Positions 24,994-50,635 of a stretch of DNA of 64,000 nucleotides are shown here, piece by piece. A program made the position numbers and the translations under genes. Origin of the DNA: Blastocystis sp. Blastoise (lineage: Eukaryota; Sar; Bigyra; Opalinata; Blastocystidae); contig JBBPEB010000033.1 in the NCBI GenBank assembly GCA_039096225.1, forward strand, positions 1,199,475-1,263,474, given 5' to 3'. Each line of letters starts with the position of its first letter. Within the stretch, counting starts at the first letter, position 1. A model generated the notes under the pieces. That model did not search any database and had not been told where the DNA came from. It saw only the letters and a list, made by a program, of their open reading frames with translations.

Positions 24994-26191
24994 CTTGAGC
25001 AGCAGCGAAAGGGAATTTATGGTTATTATAATCCAATAAACGTTTAAAGTTGACGAACATACCTTGAGCAGTTTCAGGACGAAGGAAACCCTATATAAAC
25101 ATATTTAATAAACATATTTAATAATAAACATAATAATAAACATAATAATAATAATAAATAATAAACATAATAATAACCGTATATACTTGATTATTTCCTT
25201 CAGGACCAATGTTAGTAGCGAACATAAGATTAAAAGGATAAGGTTTAGTAAGATCATTTCCAGTAATAGTAGCCTTAATATCATATTTAGCAAATAATTC
25301 TTCTAATTCTTCAGGAGAATAAGAATCAGCTTGAATACTATAATATATATGTAGATATATAATAATAATAATAATAATATATTAAATGTAATAAATATAA
25401 TAAATATCATAATACATACCGTATTCTATCTAATTCTTGTCTTTGTTCTTCAGTAAGAGTGATATCTTCTAAGAGTTCATCTATCTTAGCTTCTAATAAC
25501 TTGTACACACATAGATTAAAGAAACATATATATATATATAATAAAACAATAAAATAAAATAAAATAAATAAAATAGAATAAAATATAATCATAATAAGGA
25601 TATATCAGCTCTGTAACAATCACCAGTTTTAACATCTTTAACCATTAAATCAGTAAATTTATCAACATGACCTGAAGTCTTAAGAACACAATAAGGAGTT
25701 AAGTTAGTACATTCAAGTTCAAGCATTTCTTCTTCTAAAATGAAATGTCTCTTCCAGAGGTTAATGAAATTAGCCTTTAAAGCACAACCAGCAGGACCAA
25801 AATCATAAAGACCAGCAATACCTCCATATATTTCAAAGGAAGGAACAACAAACATTCTACTAAGAGTAAGTTTATCAAAAGCAGCACGATCAAAAGTATC
25901 TTTCTCTTCATATTTCTTAACAGCTTCTTCTAATTCTTTCTTTAAATGTTGAAGAGTCTCAATAGCAGCAACAAGATCATTTTGTCCAGCATTATCTTTC
26001 TTAAGTTGTCTTACAACAGCTCCTTGTTGTACAACCTTAGCACGAAGAGCATCAACGTCTATAGTGGGTTCCATCTTCTTAGTTTTCTTACTGAATTGCC
26101 TTAAAGGAATAGTAGACTGTAAAGTAGTCTTATTTAAATTTAAAACAGTAAATGCGGTCTTTAAAAAACCTTTATTTATTAGTTTTTGCAT
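23000..26191 (-). CDS. Glycyl-tRNA synthetase, probably cytosolic and mitochondrial
   Basis: Multi-exon gene, about 700 residues, first exon 26191-25604. ATG 26191 opens a basic presequence ([20 protein letters not shown]); an internal Met about 40 residues later ([12 protein letters not shown]) would give a cytosolic form, as in dual-targeted GlyRS of other eukaryotes. A WHEP domain follows ([18 protein letters not shown]). The class II core shows motif 1 region [35 protein letters not shown], motif 2 [17 protein letters not shown] and motif 3 [17 protein letters not shown], then the anticodon-binding domain ending VVDTKNQD. It charges tRNA-Gly. One intron is of the U12 AT-AC type; the others are GT-AG and rich in (TAA)n. 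Divergent from the Rrs1 gene. Confidence 0.95.
23121..23192. repeat. (TAA)n in GlyRS intron
   Basis: About 24 TAA units in the last intron of the gene. Confidence 0.9.
24897..24991. repeat. (TAA)n in GlyRS intron
   Basis: About 31 TAA units between the exons reading PFAAAQV and GTGFRNEI. Confidence 0.9.
25503..25603 (-). other. U12-type AT-AC intron in GlyRS
   Basis: On the minus strand the exon ends CYRAD and the intron begins ATATCCTTATT, which matches the minor-spliceosome donor consensus ATATCCTT. It ends TTTCTTTAATCTATGTGTGTAC, with a U12 branch-like TTCTTTAAT about 13 bases before the terminal AC. The next exon resumes in frame as [10 protein letters not shown], giving the conserved GlyRS run RAD-x-LL-x-A. 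No GT...AG pair gives this frame. Confidence 0.85.
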
Positions 26192-26885
26192 TGAAAGAAA
26201 GAAAGAAAAAACAACTACAAAACAAAATATCGAAAAACCATGATTCTCAACGCCATTTCTGCATGAAATTCATTATTTCTCGTGTTTCTCGGCTCATCCT
26301 TTTGAATGGTCACAAACTTGTTTTTTATTCATTAATAAAATTCTTTTTATAGGGGAAACTCACCCTATTTTATTTTTGAAGAACAATGACACACTTCCTT
26401 ATGAACAACGTTTTGAAGACAGTTTCTTCTTTTAATAATCTTCAATATGTTTTTATTCATTACTCTATTGGATGAATATTTATAATTACAATATAGATAT
26501 GTGTTTCTTATTGAGAGTATCGGCCAACATCACGAAGGTTATCGGCAACAATCAAGGGAATCAGCCATTGTATGAAAGAATTCTGCTTTTTTCATTTTAT
26601 TGATCCAGAAATTTTATTTAGTGATTATTCATAAATTTCTTCAGCATAGAAATATAAATAGAAACTTGATAATAAAAGTAAAATTAATAAATGAAAAATT
26701 GATGACCTATAAAATAATGTGGCCAAAAAACACCAAGTTCCACGATTCATTACGTTACTTTTCAGGCTTCAAAACAATGGTTTTCTTTGAATGATTTCCG
26801 TGAAAAAGTCAATGAAGAAAGACACTTTTTTTGTTTTTGCCTTTCATCTATTTCTTTATCGTTTTCATACATTTAGAGAATTATT
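26192..26885. other. Divergent intergenic region (GlyRS / Rrs1)
   Basis: About 690 bases between two translation-related genes on opposite strands; probably both promoters. No shared motif was recognised. Confidence 0.5.
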
Positions 26886-27615
26886 ATGTCTACTATATTA
26901 CAAGTAAAGAGAGTTCCTAATTCTGGTATATATAAATATGTATTTATATTATTCTTTGTATACATTAGTTTTCAAAAGTGCTACTGTAGATCAAGAAGGA
27001 AAGGAAGATGATCTTAATTATGATCTTGGAAATCTTGCTGCTTTCGATACACATGCATTAAATACAGAAGTATTTATTTTTACACACAATTTCTTCTTGA
27101 AACAGTTTTAATTTTATGAAATTCATATTTTTGTAAGTATAGGAATTGAAGAAGAATAAGGAAGAATATCTTCAAAGTGTTAGTAGAGATAATATTCAAT
27201 TATTATTCAATAAATTATTCCAATTACCTACTGAAGTCACTGAAGTTGGCCCAGTTGCTAATCTTCCTGAATGTACTTCTCAAATACCAAGAGAGAAACC
27301 TATTCCTGTTATTAAAGAAACCAAATGGGATAAATTCGCTCGTGAAAAAGGTATTAAACAAAGAAAACATAATCGTATGGAATTCGATGAACAAACAAAA
27401 GAATGGAAACCTATTTGGGGTTATGGGGTATATATAGTGATTTATTATTATTTATTTATTTTATTTTTTATTTATTATTATTTTATTTTTATTTATTTAT
27501 TTTATTTTATTTATTATTTATTTATTTTATAATATTTTTCATATATTTAAAATACATTAATGTTTAGAAAGCTAAAAAAGGAATGCAAGATGATAAATGG
27601 GTTTCAGAAGATTAA
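26886..27615 (+). CDS. RRS1: Rrs1-like ribosome biogenesis protein
   Basis: Four exons from ATG 26886 to TAA 27615 give about 158 residues. The N-terminal VNxx-type block LNYDLGNLAAFDTH, the middle ELKKNKEEYLQ ... IQLLFNKLFQLP, and the signature IPREKPIPVIKETKWDKFAR with EKGIKQRKHNRMEFDEQT and EWKPIWGYGKAKKG are those of Rrs1. Rrs1 acts in the nucleolus, loading the 5S RNP (with Rpf2) on the pre-60S particle. The protein stops at DDKWVSED soon after the conserved core and lacks the basic C-terminal tail found in yeast and animals, so it is a short form. ATG chosen because it is the first in frame and opens directly before the conserved block. Confidence 0.88.
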
Positions 27616-27953
27616 TAATAAGGTCATTTTAAAAAGAATTTATTTTTGTTTCTCTTGTTTTATGTGTTTAGATATATGTATGTCATCAATTGGTTTGTTT
27701 CTATTATTGTAGAAATATTTATATATTGATATTGATTTTATTTATAAAATAAACTAATAAGAGAATAAAATGGAAGTATTTATATTAAAGAGTATGAGAA
27801 GGAAATTGAATTGGATACAAAGAAATTTTAATTTTCAACGAAAACGAAATATATATAAAAATAAATCATTTTAGAATAAATAAAAAACTAAAATGTTATA
27901 ATGATATTATAATTAATATATATATATATAGCTTAAAGAAATCATTTGAATCT
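27616..27953. other. Intergenic between convergent genes
   Basis: Shared 3' region of Rrs1 (+) and the purD-glucuronokinase gene (-). Nothing else seen. Confidence 0.5.
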
Positions 27954-31562
<3,609 letters not shown>

Positions 31563-32116
31563 TTTTTTCTGTATATATGTTAAAAAATGTATAAGAACAA
31601 GAATTAAAAAGTAAAAATAGCTCTATAGTTAATTTAACATACATTTTTGAGCTGTGAAACAGAAACAGATTCCTGTATGAATTGTTTTTATAATCATTGT
31701 TATTGTTTTTCCTGAGAATGATTGGTTTTATGATTATCATGATTTATAACGGTTAAAAATGATAATTATTTTTGATTACATAAATTCTTTAAAATTTTTG
31801 AAAAAAATGTTTTGCCATCCAAAGACAGAAAACGGACATCCAAGGAAATGTTTCTGTTCATGAAAAGATCCCCATAAATATCTGTATTTGTGGAGATTGC
31901 GAGACTTTCTGAATAGGGAGAAGTTTTTTAATTTTATTTGTAAAAGAAGATAGACGATGAGAAATAGAGCTATTTTAAATAACAAAAGAAATCGATCTTT
32001 AAGAATTATATTTTTATTATATTCAACAAATTAATATTGTATACTTTATATATACTTCTTATAAAAAGCATAAATAGAAAGATAAAGAAGAGTGTGACAA
32101 GTGGATTAGATACAAA
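31563..32116. other. Divergent intergenic region (purD-glucuronokinase / TOR)
   Basis: About 550 bases between opposite-strand starts; probably both promoters. No gene seen. Confidence 0.5.
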
Positions 32117-41364
<9,248 letters not shown>

Positions 41365-42150
41365 GTTTTAATTTATATAATAAATATTGAAAAGAAAAAA
41401 AAAATAAAATTTAATAATAAAGAAAAAACATTGATTATTGTATCATATTAAAATATATTAAATAGTTTTAAATAATAATAAATATTTTATTATTATTATT
41501 ATTATATACATATTCTATATAAATAAGAATAAATATAGTTGTTAAAAGTTAATTTAAATAAAAAAGAAATTATTGTTTTATTATTTTTTTCTTAATATTA
41601 TAAACAATATTAAAAAAAGAATTATTATTTATTTATAAAAAAAGAGAAAAAAGAATTAAAAAGAAAAACAAATAAACAATTAAAATAATCATGGAAATAA
41701 AACAGATGACGATATCTATTGACGTTTCATTTCTCATTTCTTATTTGATACTTTTCTTCTTCTTCTTTTTGTTTTTGTTTTATAGATTAATAATATTTTA
41801 TTTATAATAAATTAAAAATAATAATAAATTAAAAATACTAATAAATTAAATAATATAAAAAATAAAAGAATATACTTTCAATAAATAATCAATTACAAGA
41901 ATAAAATACATTTAAATAGAATAATAGAATAATATAAGAATGATGACGAATATGGTTTCATAAATAAGAATGAGATAAAAAACACAAAAGACAAAAGACA
42001 AAAGAAAAATAAATTTCTAAAAATTTCTCGTTTATACGTTTCAAAAAGATCTTTTGAAATATGTAAAATTAGACGAGAAAAGAAGAGAATAACCAAAAAA
42101 GAAAGAGAAATGAAATCTTAATATATATATTATTTAAAAATAATAAAATA
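41365..42150. other. TOR 3' region, start of left repeat arm, promoter of surface-protein gene A
   Basis: The first 169 bases are unique; from 41534 the sequence belongs to the left arm of the inverted repeat. No gene seen. Copy B has the same 5' region on the opposite strand. Confidence 0.6.
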
Positions 42151-42594
42151 ATGAATAGCTTGTTGATTTTAAGTTTATTAATATTTTTAATAAGAATAGG
42201 TATATATAATAAATGAATAAAATAATAGAAATAGAGAGTCTTTCTTGTGAATCTCCTTATTTTGAGATAAATATTCGTAAAATATTTACGTATAAGTATC
42301 AAGAAGAATCGTTTGAGTTATATTTGGGTGATGAATCAACAGGTAAGTTGTTAGTGAAATGTCAAGGTGATATGAAAGGTGAAACTCAGTTATTTAGTAT
42401 ATGTGGTGAAGAAGGTGAATATACAATAGTGATGCATGATTCGTATTTATTATATTTTAATTTATTTTATTATGTTTATTATGTTTATTTATTTATTTTA
42501 TTTTATTATGTTTATTTATTTATTTATTTATTTTATTTATTTATTTTATTTTATTATGTTTATTATGTTTATTTATTTATTTATTTTATTATAT

Positions 42595-42625
<31 letters not shown>

Positions 42626-43194
42626 TTATTTATTTTATTTTATTATGTTTATTTATTTATTTATATATTTTATTAATTTAATAATAATATATAATCAATA
42701 TATAATAATAAATATAGTGGTGGTGATGGTTGGGGAAGTGAGAATCATGAAGCACCTGCTTATATAACTTATGATGGTTATGAAATATATACAGCTGATA
42801 TGATATATAAAGGTGGTTATGATTATAAGAAAGATGTTCGTACATTTTCAAGTATTTTATTATATTATTATTATTATTATATATTATATAAATAATAATA
42901 ATAATATATAGTAAATCCAATAATAAATTTAAAATCCTTATGGAAATATTCTGATAAGATAAAAGAGAATAGTGATTGGAGTACTAGTACATTTGATGTA
43001 TCTGATTGGCCAACAGCTACATCAAGTCGTTTCCCTCAATATGAAGTAATAACAAGATATTATCGTCAAACTATTATTCCTACAAATAAAGATGAATTAG
43101 ATACTTTAAATATATTAATTAATGGAGATAGTGGTATAATAGCTTATATAGAAGGAAATGAAATCTATAGATATAATATGCCAGAGTATATATA

Positions 43195-43227
<33 letters not shown>

Positions 43228-43296
43228 AATAGTGGAATAATAACAGGTGAAACATCTTCTTTATCAATTCATTCTAATGAATTAATACCAATAAAG

Positions 43297-43332
<36 letters not shown>

Positions 43333-43485
43333 TATATATATATATAGATTTAATATAAATAAACGTTATTTTGCTTCAAAGAGTTCATTTACTATTGGAA
43401 TAGAAATTCATCAATATATAGGAGATATTCCTCGAAATGATCGAACATCTATTATGATATTAGAAATTAATTTACCTTCTTATCG

Positions 43486-43541
<56 letters not shown>

Positions 43542-44356
43542 TAATATATAATAATATAATAATAATAATATATAATATAATATATAATATATAGAATGTA
43601 GTAGTAATTTAATAAGTCATGGTATACCTACCTGTATTCCTGATAATCCTGTTTCAAAAGGAAATTGTGAGAAGATTGTAGATAATGATTTAAATACTGA
43701 ATTTTATTTATATAGAAATGGTTCATTAGATTTTACATATATATTTGCTAATAATACGTATATATATATATAATTAATAATAATATATATATATATAGTA
43801 AAAGATGGGTTAATAGTTATAGTATAATAAGTGCTAGTTGGGATAGTTATGGTAAACCTATTACATGGACATTATATGGTTCTATATCTCCTTATACTTC
43901 TATTGATAATCCTTCTTTATGGAGAATATTAGATAGAAAAGTAAATATAACAACATGGGGAAATAATGAAAAGAAATTATTTAATATTCGAAGTAATGAT
44001 TTAGCATTTAGTCAATTATGGTTACATATTGGTATATATATATATATATATATATAATAATAATATAATATTATTATTATTATAGATGAAGGAACAAGAA
44101 TAAATAAATTATCATTAGCTGAATTTCAAATATATAGTTGTAATTATCCAATAATTCCATTAGATAGTTTAGTATATAATATAAATAATGTAGATATATT
44201 TGCACAAAATGAAGAAATATTTTTATATCCTATTTCAAGTGGTTATAAAGATTATTCTATTACTCCTTCTCTTCCTTTATATCTTCATTTTGATCAGAAT
44301 AATGGATATATTACTGGATTTCCTATTTATGAAACAATACGTATATATATATATAT

Positions 44357-44396
<40 letters not shown>

Positions 44397-47300
44397 TAAT
44401 ATATATATAGAAGATTATATAATAACTGCAATAAATATGAATACAAATATAATATATAATTGTACTATTCATTTAAATATTAAAGGTATATATATATATA
44501 AAATAATAAATAAATAAATAATATATATATATAATATAGGTTGTAATTATCCAAATTATATGGGTATTCAATTTATAAAAGAAACAGGAAATACAGAAGG
44601 TGAATCCTTTATTTTATATAATTCTATAAAAGAATATTATAAATCTATAACATTTTTAAAGAATACAGGAAATAAAATAATAAATTTATGTATTCCTACA
44701 AATACATCCTATACAATAAAATTATTAAATCCAAGTGGAACATGGGGTGTAGGATCTAAATTAACATATTTAATACGTCATTATAATGAAACTTATCCTA
44801 TAAGTGAATTTACATTAACACGTAAATATGAAATGTCTATTCCTTTATCGAATTCTATGTTAATTGGTAGTTCTTCAATAAATTGGAAATTACATCAAGG
44901 AAATATAGAAGAAAATTGGAATATAATAAATTATGATGATACAAATTGGATAACACTTTATCCTACATTAAATGAAATAATAACTCCTTCAATTCCTATT
45001 ACATCTTCTATATGGTTATTAAGAAATAAATTTAATATAGAAGAATTATCATTAATAAATACAAATAGTTTTGATCTTCATTTTAAAGCAAATAATAATT
45101 ATACTATATATATAAATAATAAATATTTTTATTCTTCTTCTCTTCCTATACCAAAGAAATCTACAATAAATGATATGGAATGGGTAACAATATCAGGATC
45201 ATTAGATTATTTAATAAAAGGAATAAATATAATAAGTATTTATTTAGAGAATTCTTCAATAATGTCAATAAATAATATAGAATTTGATGGTATATTATTA
45301 TTAACAAAATCAAGATCTAGTTTTTCAAGATATTGGAATGCACAATATAGTTCATCTGTAACAAGTAGTAATACAAAATTATTATTTGATTTATGTCATA
45401 CTACATATTGGGAAATAAGTAAAAAGAATATATTTAGTGTAAATATAACATTAGATTATCAATATACACGTTCTGAATATATAAATAAATATTGTTTTGT
45501 ATCTTCAGGTAATTCTTATAATTTAGATCCATCTGATTGGAATATATATGGTAGTAATGATAATAAAGAATATAAATTATTAAATAGTGTATTTAATGCA
45601 TATTTTTCAGGTAGAAGACAAACACGTTGTTTTTATTTACCTATAAATAAGAATAGTTGGAGATATTATAGATTTTCATTTATAGAGAATGCTGATCCTT
45701 CAATAATTCCTTATGGATATTCATTAGCTGAAATATATTTATTAAATGATAATGTAAATTCATTATTACCTTCTCCATTACAATTTCAAACAAATTCAAT
45801 TATTGGATATATAGGATATAAATTTCGTGAATTAGTACCAAATTCTGATTTATATACAAATTTTGTAATATATCCATCATTAGAATTACCATTAGAATTA
45901 GATACAACAACAGGTTCTATTCGTGGTATACCTAATACATTATATTCTAAAGATCATACAATATCAGCATTAGCTCCTAATGGTACAATATCAAGTACTA
46001 TAATACATATAGATATAAAAACATGTGATTATCCAAATACAATATTATTAATAAAATTAATAACAGATAGTGATGGATCAAATTATATATATAGTTTAAA
46101 ACATAATGAAGATATTATAGATAATTTAGATTCTTTAATATCTGATTCTACAGTAATATTTAGTTATTGTTTACCAATTGATATATATACAATAATAATA
46201 GGAGATCATGATGGAAGTGGTTGGGGTAATGGTTATTATGAAATAGATACATTTGATAATGAAATAATACAAAAAGGATCATTAAGTAAGAATGAAAGAA
46301 TAAAGAGTGAATCATTTAATATAGGATATATATTAGCTCCAAAAATAACAAAATGGAGAGTATATAATGAATTAGAAGAAGTAGATAATAATTGGAATAA
46401 TAATATATATGATGATAGTAAATGGGAATTATTATTACCAAATAATTTTACAATAAATAAAGGAATAACATCCTATTATAGAAATAAGTTTTTTATAGAT
46501 AATTATAATAGTTATACAAGTTGTATATTTCATTTTGAAACAAGAATAGGTATTATTGTATATATAAATGGTGAAGAAATATATCGTTATAATATGCCTA
46601 ATGGTTCTATAATATCTTCTACATATGCATTAAATCAAGATTATTTATTAAATAAATTACAAATAAGTTTAAGTCTTCAATATAGTTCATTACATTCTGG
46701 TTATAATATAATAAGTGTAGAAATACATAGATCTGAGAAAGAACAGAAAGAAGTTGATTTTGATAGTAGTATATATTTATCAAATATAAATAGTTATAGA
46801 GTAGTTGGTGGAAGTGCAACAGGTGATATACAAGAATATCCTAATATATATAATTTATATGATAATAATAAAGATACAGAATATTTAACAGGTCCTAGAT
46901 GTAAAGGTGCTACATATATATATGATTATGGAAAAGGTAGATCTGATTATATAAATGGATATAGTATAACAAGTGGTAAAACATGTAATATACGTCATCC
47001 ATCTGAATATTCATTTGAAGGATCTGATGATGGATATAGTTGGTATACATTACATTATATGAAGAATGTTAGTTTTACATCTTATTCTCAAAGTGAGAGA
47101 TATACATTTTATAATAAGAAATCTTATCGTGAATATAGATTAGTTGTTCGTGAATGTTTAAATAAAGCTATAGATAATAATGAAGAAGAAGAATGTAATA
47201 TATATACAGGTAAACAACATGGTTTTCAATTAGCTGAAATAGGAATGTATACTGATATAATAGATGATAAAAATGGTTGTAAAGAAACTAGTGATGGTTA

Positions 47301-47811
47301 TCGTGCTTCATTAAATAATGAATGGGCATTTAAACAATGTCCTTTATATTATAATGGTGAATATCGTAGATTCTGTAAAGATGGTATATTAAATGAAGAA
47401 GAATATAAATATTGTATATTAAATAAACCAAAATTACTTGAATATCCTTATACAAGTAAAAGTTTAATATTAAATGAATATTTTGAAATAATACCAAAAT
47501 TAGAAGGTGCAGAAATTAATTGTTCTATGATTCCATTTACTAGTTGTGGATTACAATTTAATAATACTAATGGAATAATAAGTGGTATACCTAATTGTTT
47601 ATTAAATGAAACTCAATATAGAATAGTATGTGCTAATGAAAAAGGATATGTTGATGCTAAAATATTATTAAATGTTATTGAAAATAATAATTCTTTCCCT
47701 ATATGGGGTATTCTTATTATTATTCTATTATTATCTATTATTATTATTCCTATTCTTATTTATATTATAAAAAGATTATTATCAAATAAAAAACGTCGTC
47801 GTAATAGTAGT

Positions 47812-47856
<45 letters not shown>

Positions 47857-47949
47857 TCTATTAAAGGATATATAAAATCATCTTCAACTCGTAAACATTC
47901 TTATAGTAATAAAAATGAATCTCAAAACAAAAAAATTATCTCTATTTAA
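42151..47949 (+). CDS. Modular type I surface protein, copy A
   Basis: About 12 exons; about 1,670 residues. A short first exon (42151-42199) codes a signal peptide, MNSLLILSLLIFLIRI, spliced across a 29-base intron. The ectodomain is three tandem units of about 500 residues. Each unit has a block ending in a G-x-GWG motif (DSGGDGWGS, SGTWGVGS, HDGSGWGNG); a module with the pattern W...D..W ... Y-I-NG-x-x-x-Y-x-x-x-MP (YINGEEIYRYNMPNG is the clearest); a coagulation-factor 5/8 type C-like module (DPSDWNIYGSNDNKEYKLL ... GYSLAEIYLLND); and a putative Ig/cadherin-like He_PIG module (GSIRGIPNT, GIISGIPNCL). A Cys-rich knot (GCKETSDGYR ... FKQCP ... RRFCKDG ... YKYC) precedes the last He_PIG. One transmembrane helix (IWGILIIILLLSIIIIPILI, residues about 1590-1612) and a basic Asn-rich tail end the protein. 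Probably a carbohydrate-binding adhesin or receptor; function not known. Confidence 0.85.
42455..42680. repeat. Degenerate (TTTA)n in intron 2 of copy A
   Basis: About 225 bases of TTTA/TTTTA repeats with interspersed TATG, mirrored at 61586-61811 in copy B. Confidence 0.85.
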
Positions 47950-48574
47950 TTAATTTTTTTTTATTAATTATTTTATATATATTTATTTTTTTCTTTCTTT
48001 TATTATAATTAATTCAATTTGATTCATTTTATTATTATATTTTTTTTTATATTTTTTATATTGTCTTGTTTCTTTTGTAATAAATCTTTTATCTTATATT
48101 TATTTGTTTTGTATAATATTATTTACTTTTTTATTATTTTTAAATATTTATTATTTTTAGAAACATTTTATCGTATAAATTAAGAAAAACCAATTTATTT
48201 TATTAAAACATCCATTAAAAAAATCTTTATATTAAGACAAAAATGCTTACTGATTATTAAGTGTATTTTATTTATTTAATAATTGCCACAAATCAACAAA
48301 TCTTAAAAATGATTCATATTATATTTAGCGAGTACATGTCAAATCAAGTATTACATCCTATATATAACATTATCAATGATTGTCAAAGCCACATATCTCT
48401 TATTACACACTTATTTGAAAAAAAAATAAGTATACAAATGTTAACATGAAAACAATAATGTTTCTCGGTTATAAAAGTAAAATTACCGTGAAGAAGTCCA
48501 TTATCTCTTTTCACAGAAAAATTATAATTTTTTAGTCATTTCTTTTCCTATTTTGTCTCGATTGGAATCAAGGA
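47950..48574. other. 3' region of copy A, inner repeat border and mS29 promoter
   Basis: The inverted repeat stops at about 48168; from there to 48574 the sequence is unique and should hold the mS29 promoter. Confidence 0.5.
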
Positions 48575-50635
48575 ATGTTTGGTTTATTATTGAGATGCCA
48601 AGTGCAAACACTTGTGAAAAAGAGTTTGGTCGCTAATAGTGCTTTGGCGACATTTCCTCGTTATTTTGCTGCTGAAAAGAAAGAAAATAAAGTTGAACAA
48701 GAAGCACCTGTTGAAGAGACTCAAGCTCAGAAACCAGAACAAGTAATTACGCCTAAAAATAAGAAAAATGCCCCAAAAATTAAAGAAGGGATCACATATA
48801 GTGATGTAGGCAATTATTCGTTTTCAAAATTAGGTGATGTTAATTATTACTCTGATGATTTTATTAATAAGAACTTTCCTAATGGGTATATATAAGTAGA
48901 TATATTTGTTTGTGTGTTGTTAGTTATGTTTAGAATGTTCTCGCTGCTACTTATACTATTTTATATATAGTTTTAATAAGGATAATACATCTGAATATGA
49001 GCTAACAGATGTTCACAGTATTTTATACAGAAAGCCTGCAAAGATCGTGATTGATAAGATGAACTGTATGTAGTTTTTGTTTATTATATATATTAATGTG
49101 AATATATATATTTATTAAATTATTGTGTTTATTTGAAATGTATACTATATAGCATATACTTCTGGTTATAATGTGAGTCTTCCCTCCTTTTTGTGTTTCA
49201 CGGGAGATCGTGGTGTAGGTAAAAGGTATTTTTTTAAATACTTATTAAATATATATCATATTTATTCTGTTCTCTTTATGTTTAACTTTTTATCATTTAT
49301 TATATATATAATGTTTTTATGTAATATTGAATATATATATTTATTATATATTATTCATTAATATGTATATATAGTATGTGTTTAGAAAATGTATACTTAC
49401 ATGCTAAATCTAATAATTGGCTTACTTGGAAGATTAATGCAAGAGATATTACTCATAATGATGTATATATATTACCTATGTCTCGTCGTGAAGGTCATTT
49501 TTTTGCTCAACCTGAATTATCGTCTAAATTATTAAATGATTTACTTGTAGATAATAAAGATAAACTGAAATCTCTTCCATTAAGAGATTTATATGAAGAT
49601 AAATATTTCTGGGAAAAGAGTAAATTAGGAAAAATGATTAAAGATGGTAGTTATAAATCGATGTCTCTCGCTGATCTTGTTGATTATGGTATTAATAATA
49701 ACAGAGATGTATATATATATATATATATATCTAATTATTATTATAACTATATATATATATATATAGTCATATGAAGTTATTATGTATGTTCGTAGAGAAC
49801 TCGCTAAAGTTTATGAGTATATATATATAATTAGAATTATAATTATAATTATAACTATATATATATATAGATATCCAGTATGTATATGCATTGATGATTA
49901 TAACTTCCTTCATGATATCACTACTTTTGCTTATGATAATATAAAAGTTCATGCTTCTTCTTTATATCTTGGACATATTTTCAGAGCATTTGATGAACCT
50001 GGTATTCCCGCCAAAGAACCCTCAATCCCTCCTCTTTCTAACGGATTCACTCTTGCTGCTACTACAGAGAAACATGTCTCTACTTATCCCTTCAGAGAAT
50101 GTGTAAATCTAGGTGATCATAACATAACCGTGAATAATTTATCTACAAAGGAATTCACGGATTATGTTCAACATCTTATCAAAGCGAAAGCATTCTTTAG
50201 AACTGGTATATATATATATACTATTAATAATATATTATTAGTATAAAAATAATAATGATTATAATCTTTATAGGTTTACATCCTGAAGAATATCAATATT
50301 TATCGACTATCTCTGGTAATAATCCTGAAGAATTAATTAAATTAGCTAAGAAAGATACTACTTTCTTATCTAGTTTATCTCCTTCAAAGAAATTCATTGA
50401 TTGGATGGAATTAAATGGAAAGCAAAAACAATTCGCTATGTGGTTTGAAGAGAATAAATATATTCCTGAACCTGTTATAGAAGTTAAAGAGAAAGTCGTA
50501 GAGAAGAAAGATCAAAAAGAAGAAGAAAAACAAAAGAAAGAATCTATTATGAGTGAAAAGGAAAAAGAAAAGAGAAATCAAAAGATTATTGAACAGAAGA
50601 AGAAAGAATATAGAAAGATGAAGAGTAAAAAGTAA
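48575..50635 (+). CDS. DAP3: Mitochondrial small-ribosome subunit protein mS29 (DAP3)
   Basis: Seven exons from ATG 48575 to TAA 50635, roughly 530 residues. The N-terminus (MFGLLLRCQVQTLVKKSLVA) is a mitochondrial presequence. An intact P-loop, CFTGDRGVGKS, is split by an intron inside the Ser codon. YILPMSRREGHFFAQPELSS and the Walker-B-like strand YPVCICIDDYNFLHD follow, then VNLGDHNITVNNLSTKEFT. The C-terminus is a long charged extension (KEKVVEKKDQKEEEKQKKE) that looks like a species-specific tail. DAP3 is a GTP-binding protein of the mitoribosomal small subunit head. It sits in the spacer between the two repeat arms. Confidence 0.88.

Larger units (their letters stand above)
41534..48168 (+). 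repeat. Left arm of 6.6-kb inverted repeat
   Basis: Matches the reverse complement of 56112-62741 from TATAGTTGTT at 41534 to GAAACATTT at 48168. I see one base change in coding sequence (42373 T against C), a 15-base length difference in the Asn run, a 9-base A-rich insertion in the right arm (near 62625) and small homopolymer differences past the stop codon. Everything else I compared is identical, including introns and microsatellites. Length 6,635 bases. Confidence 0.95.
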
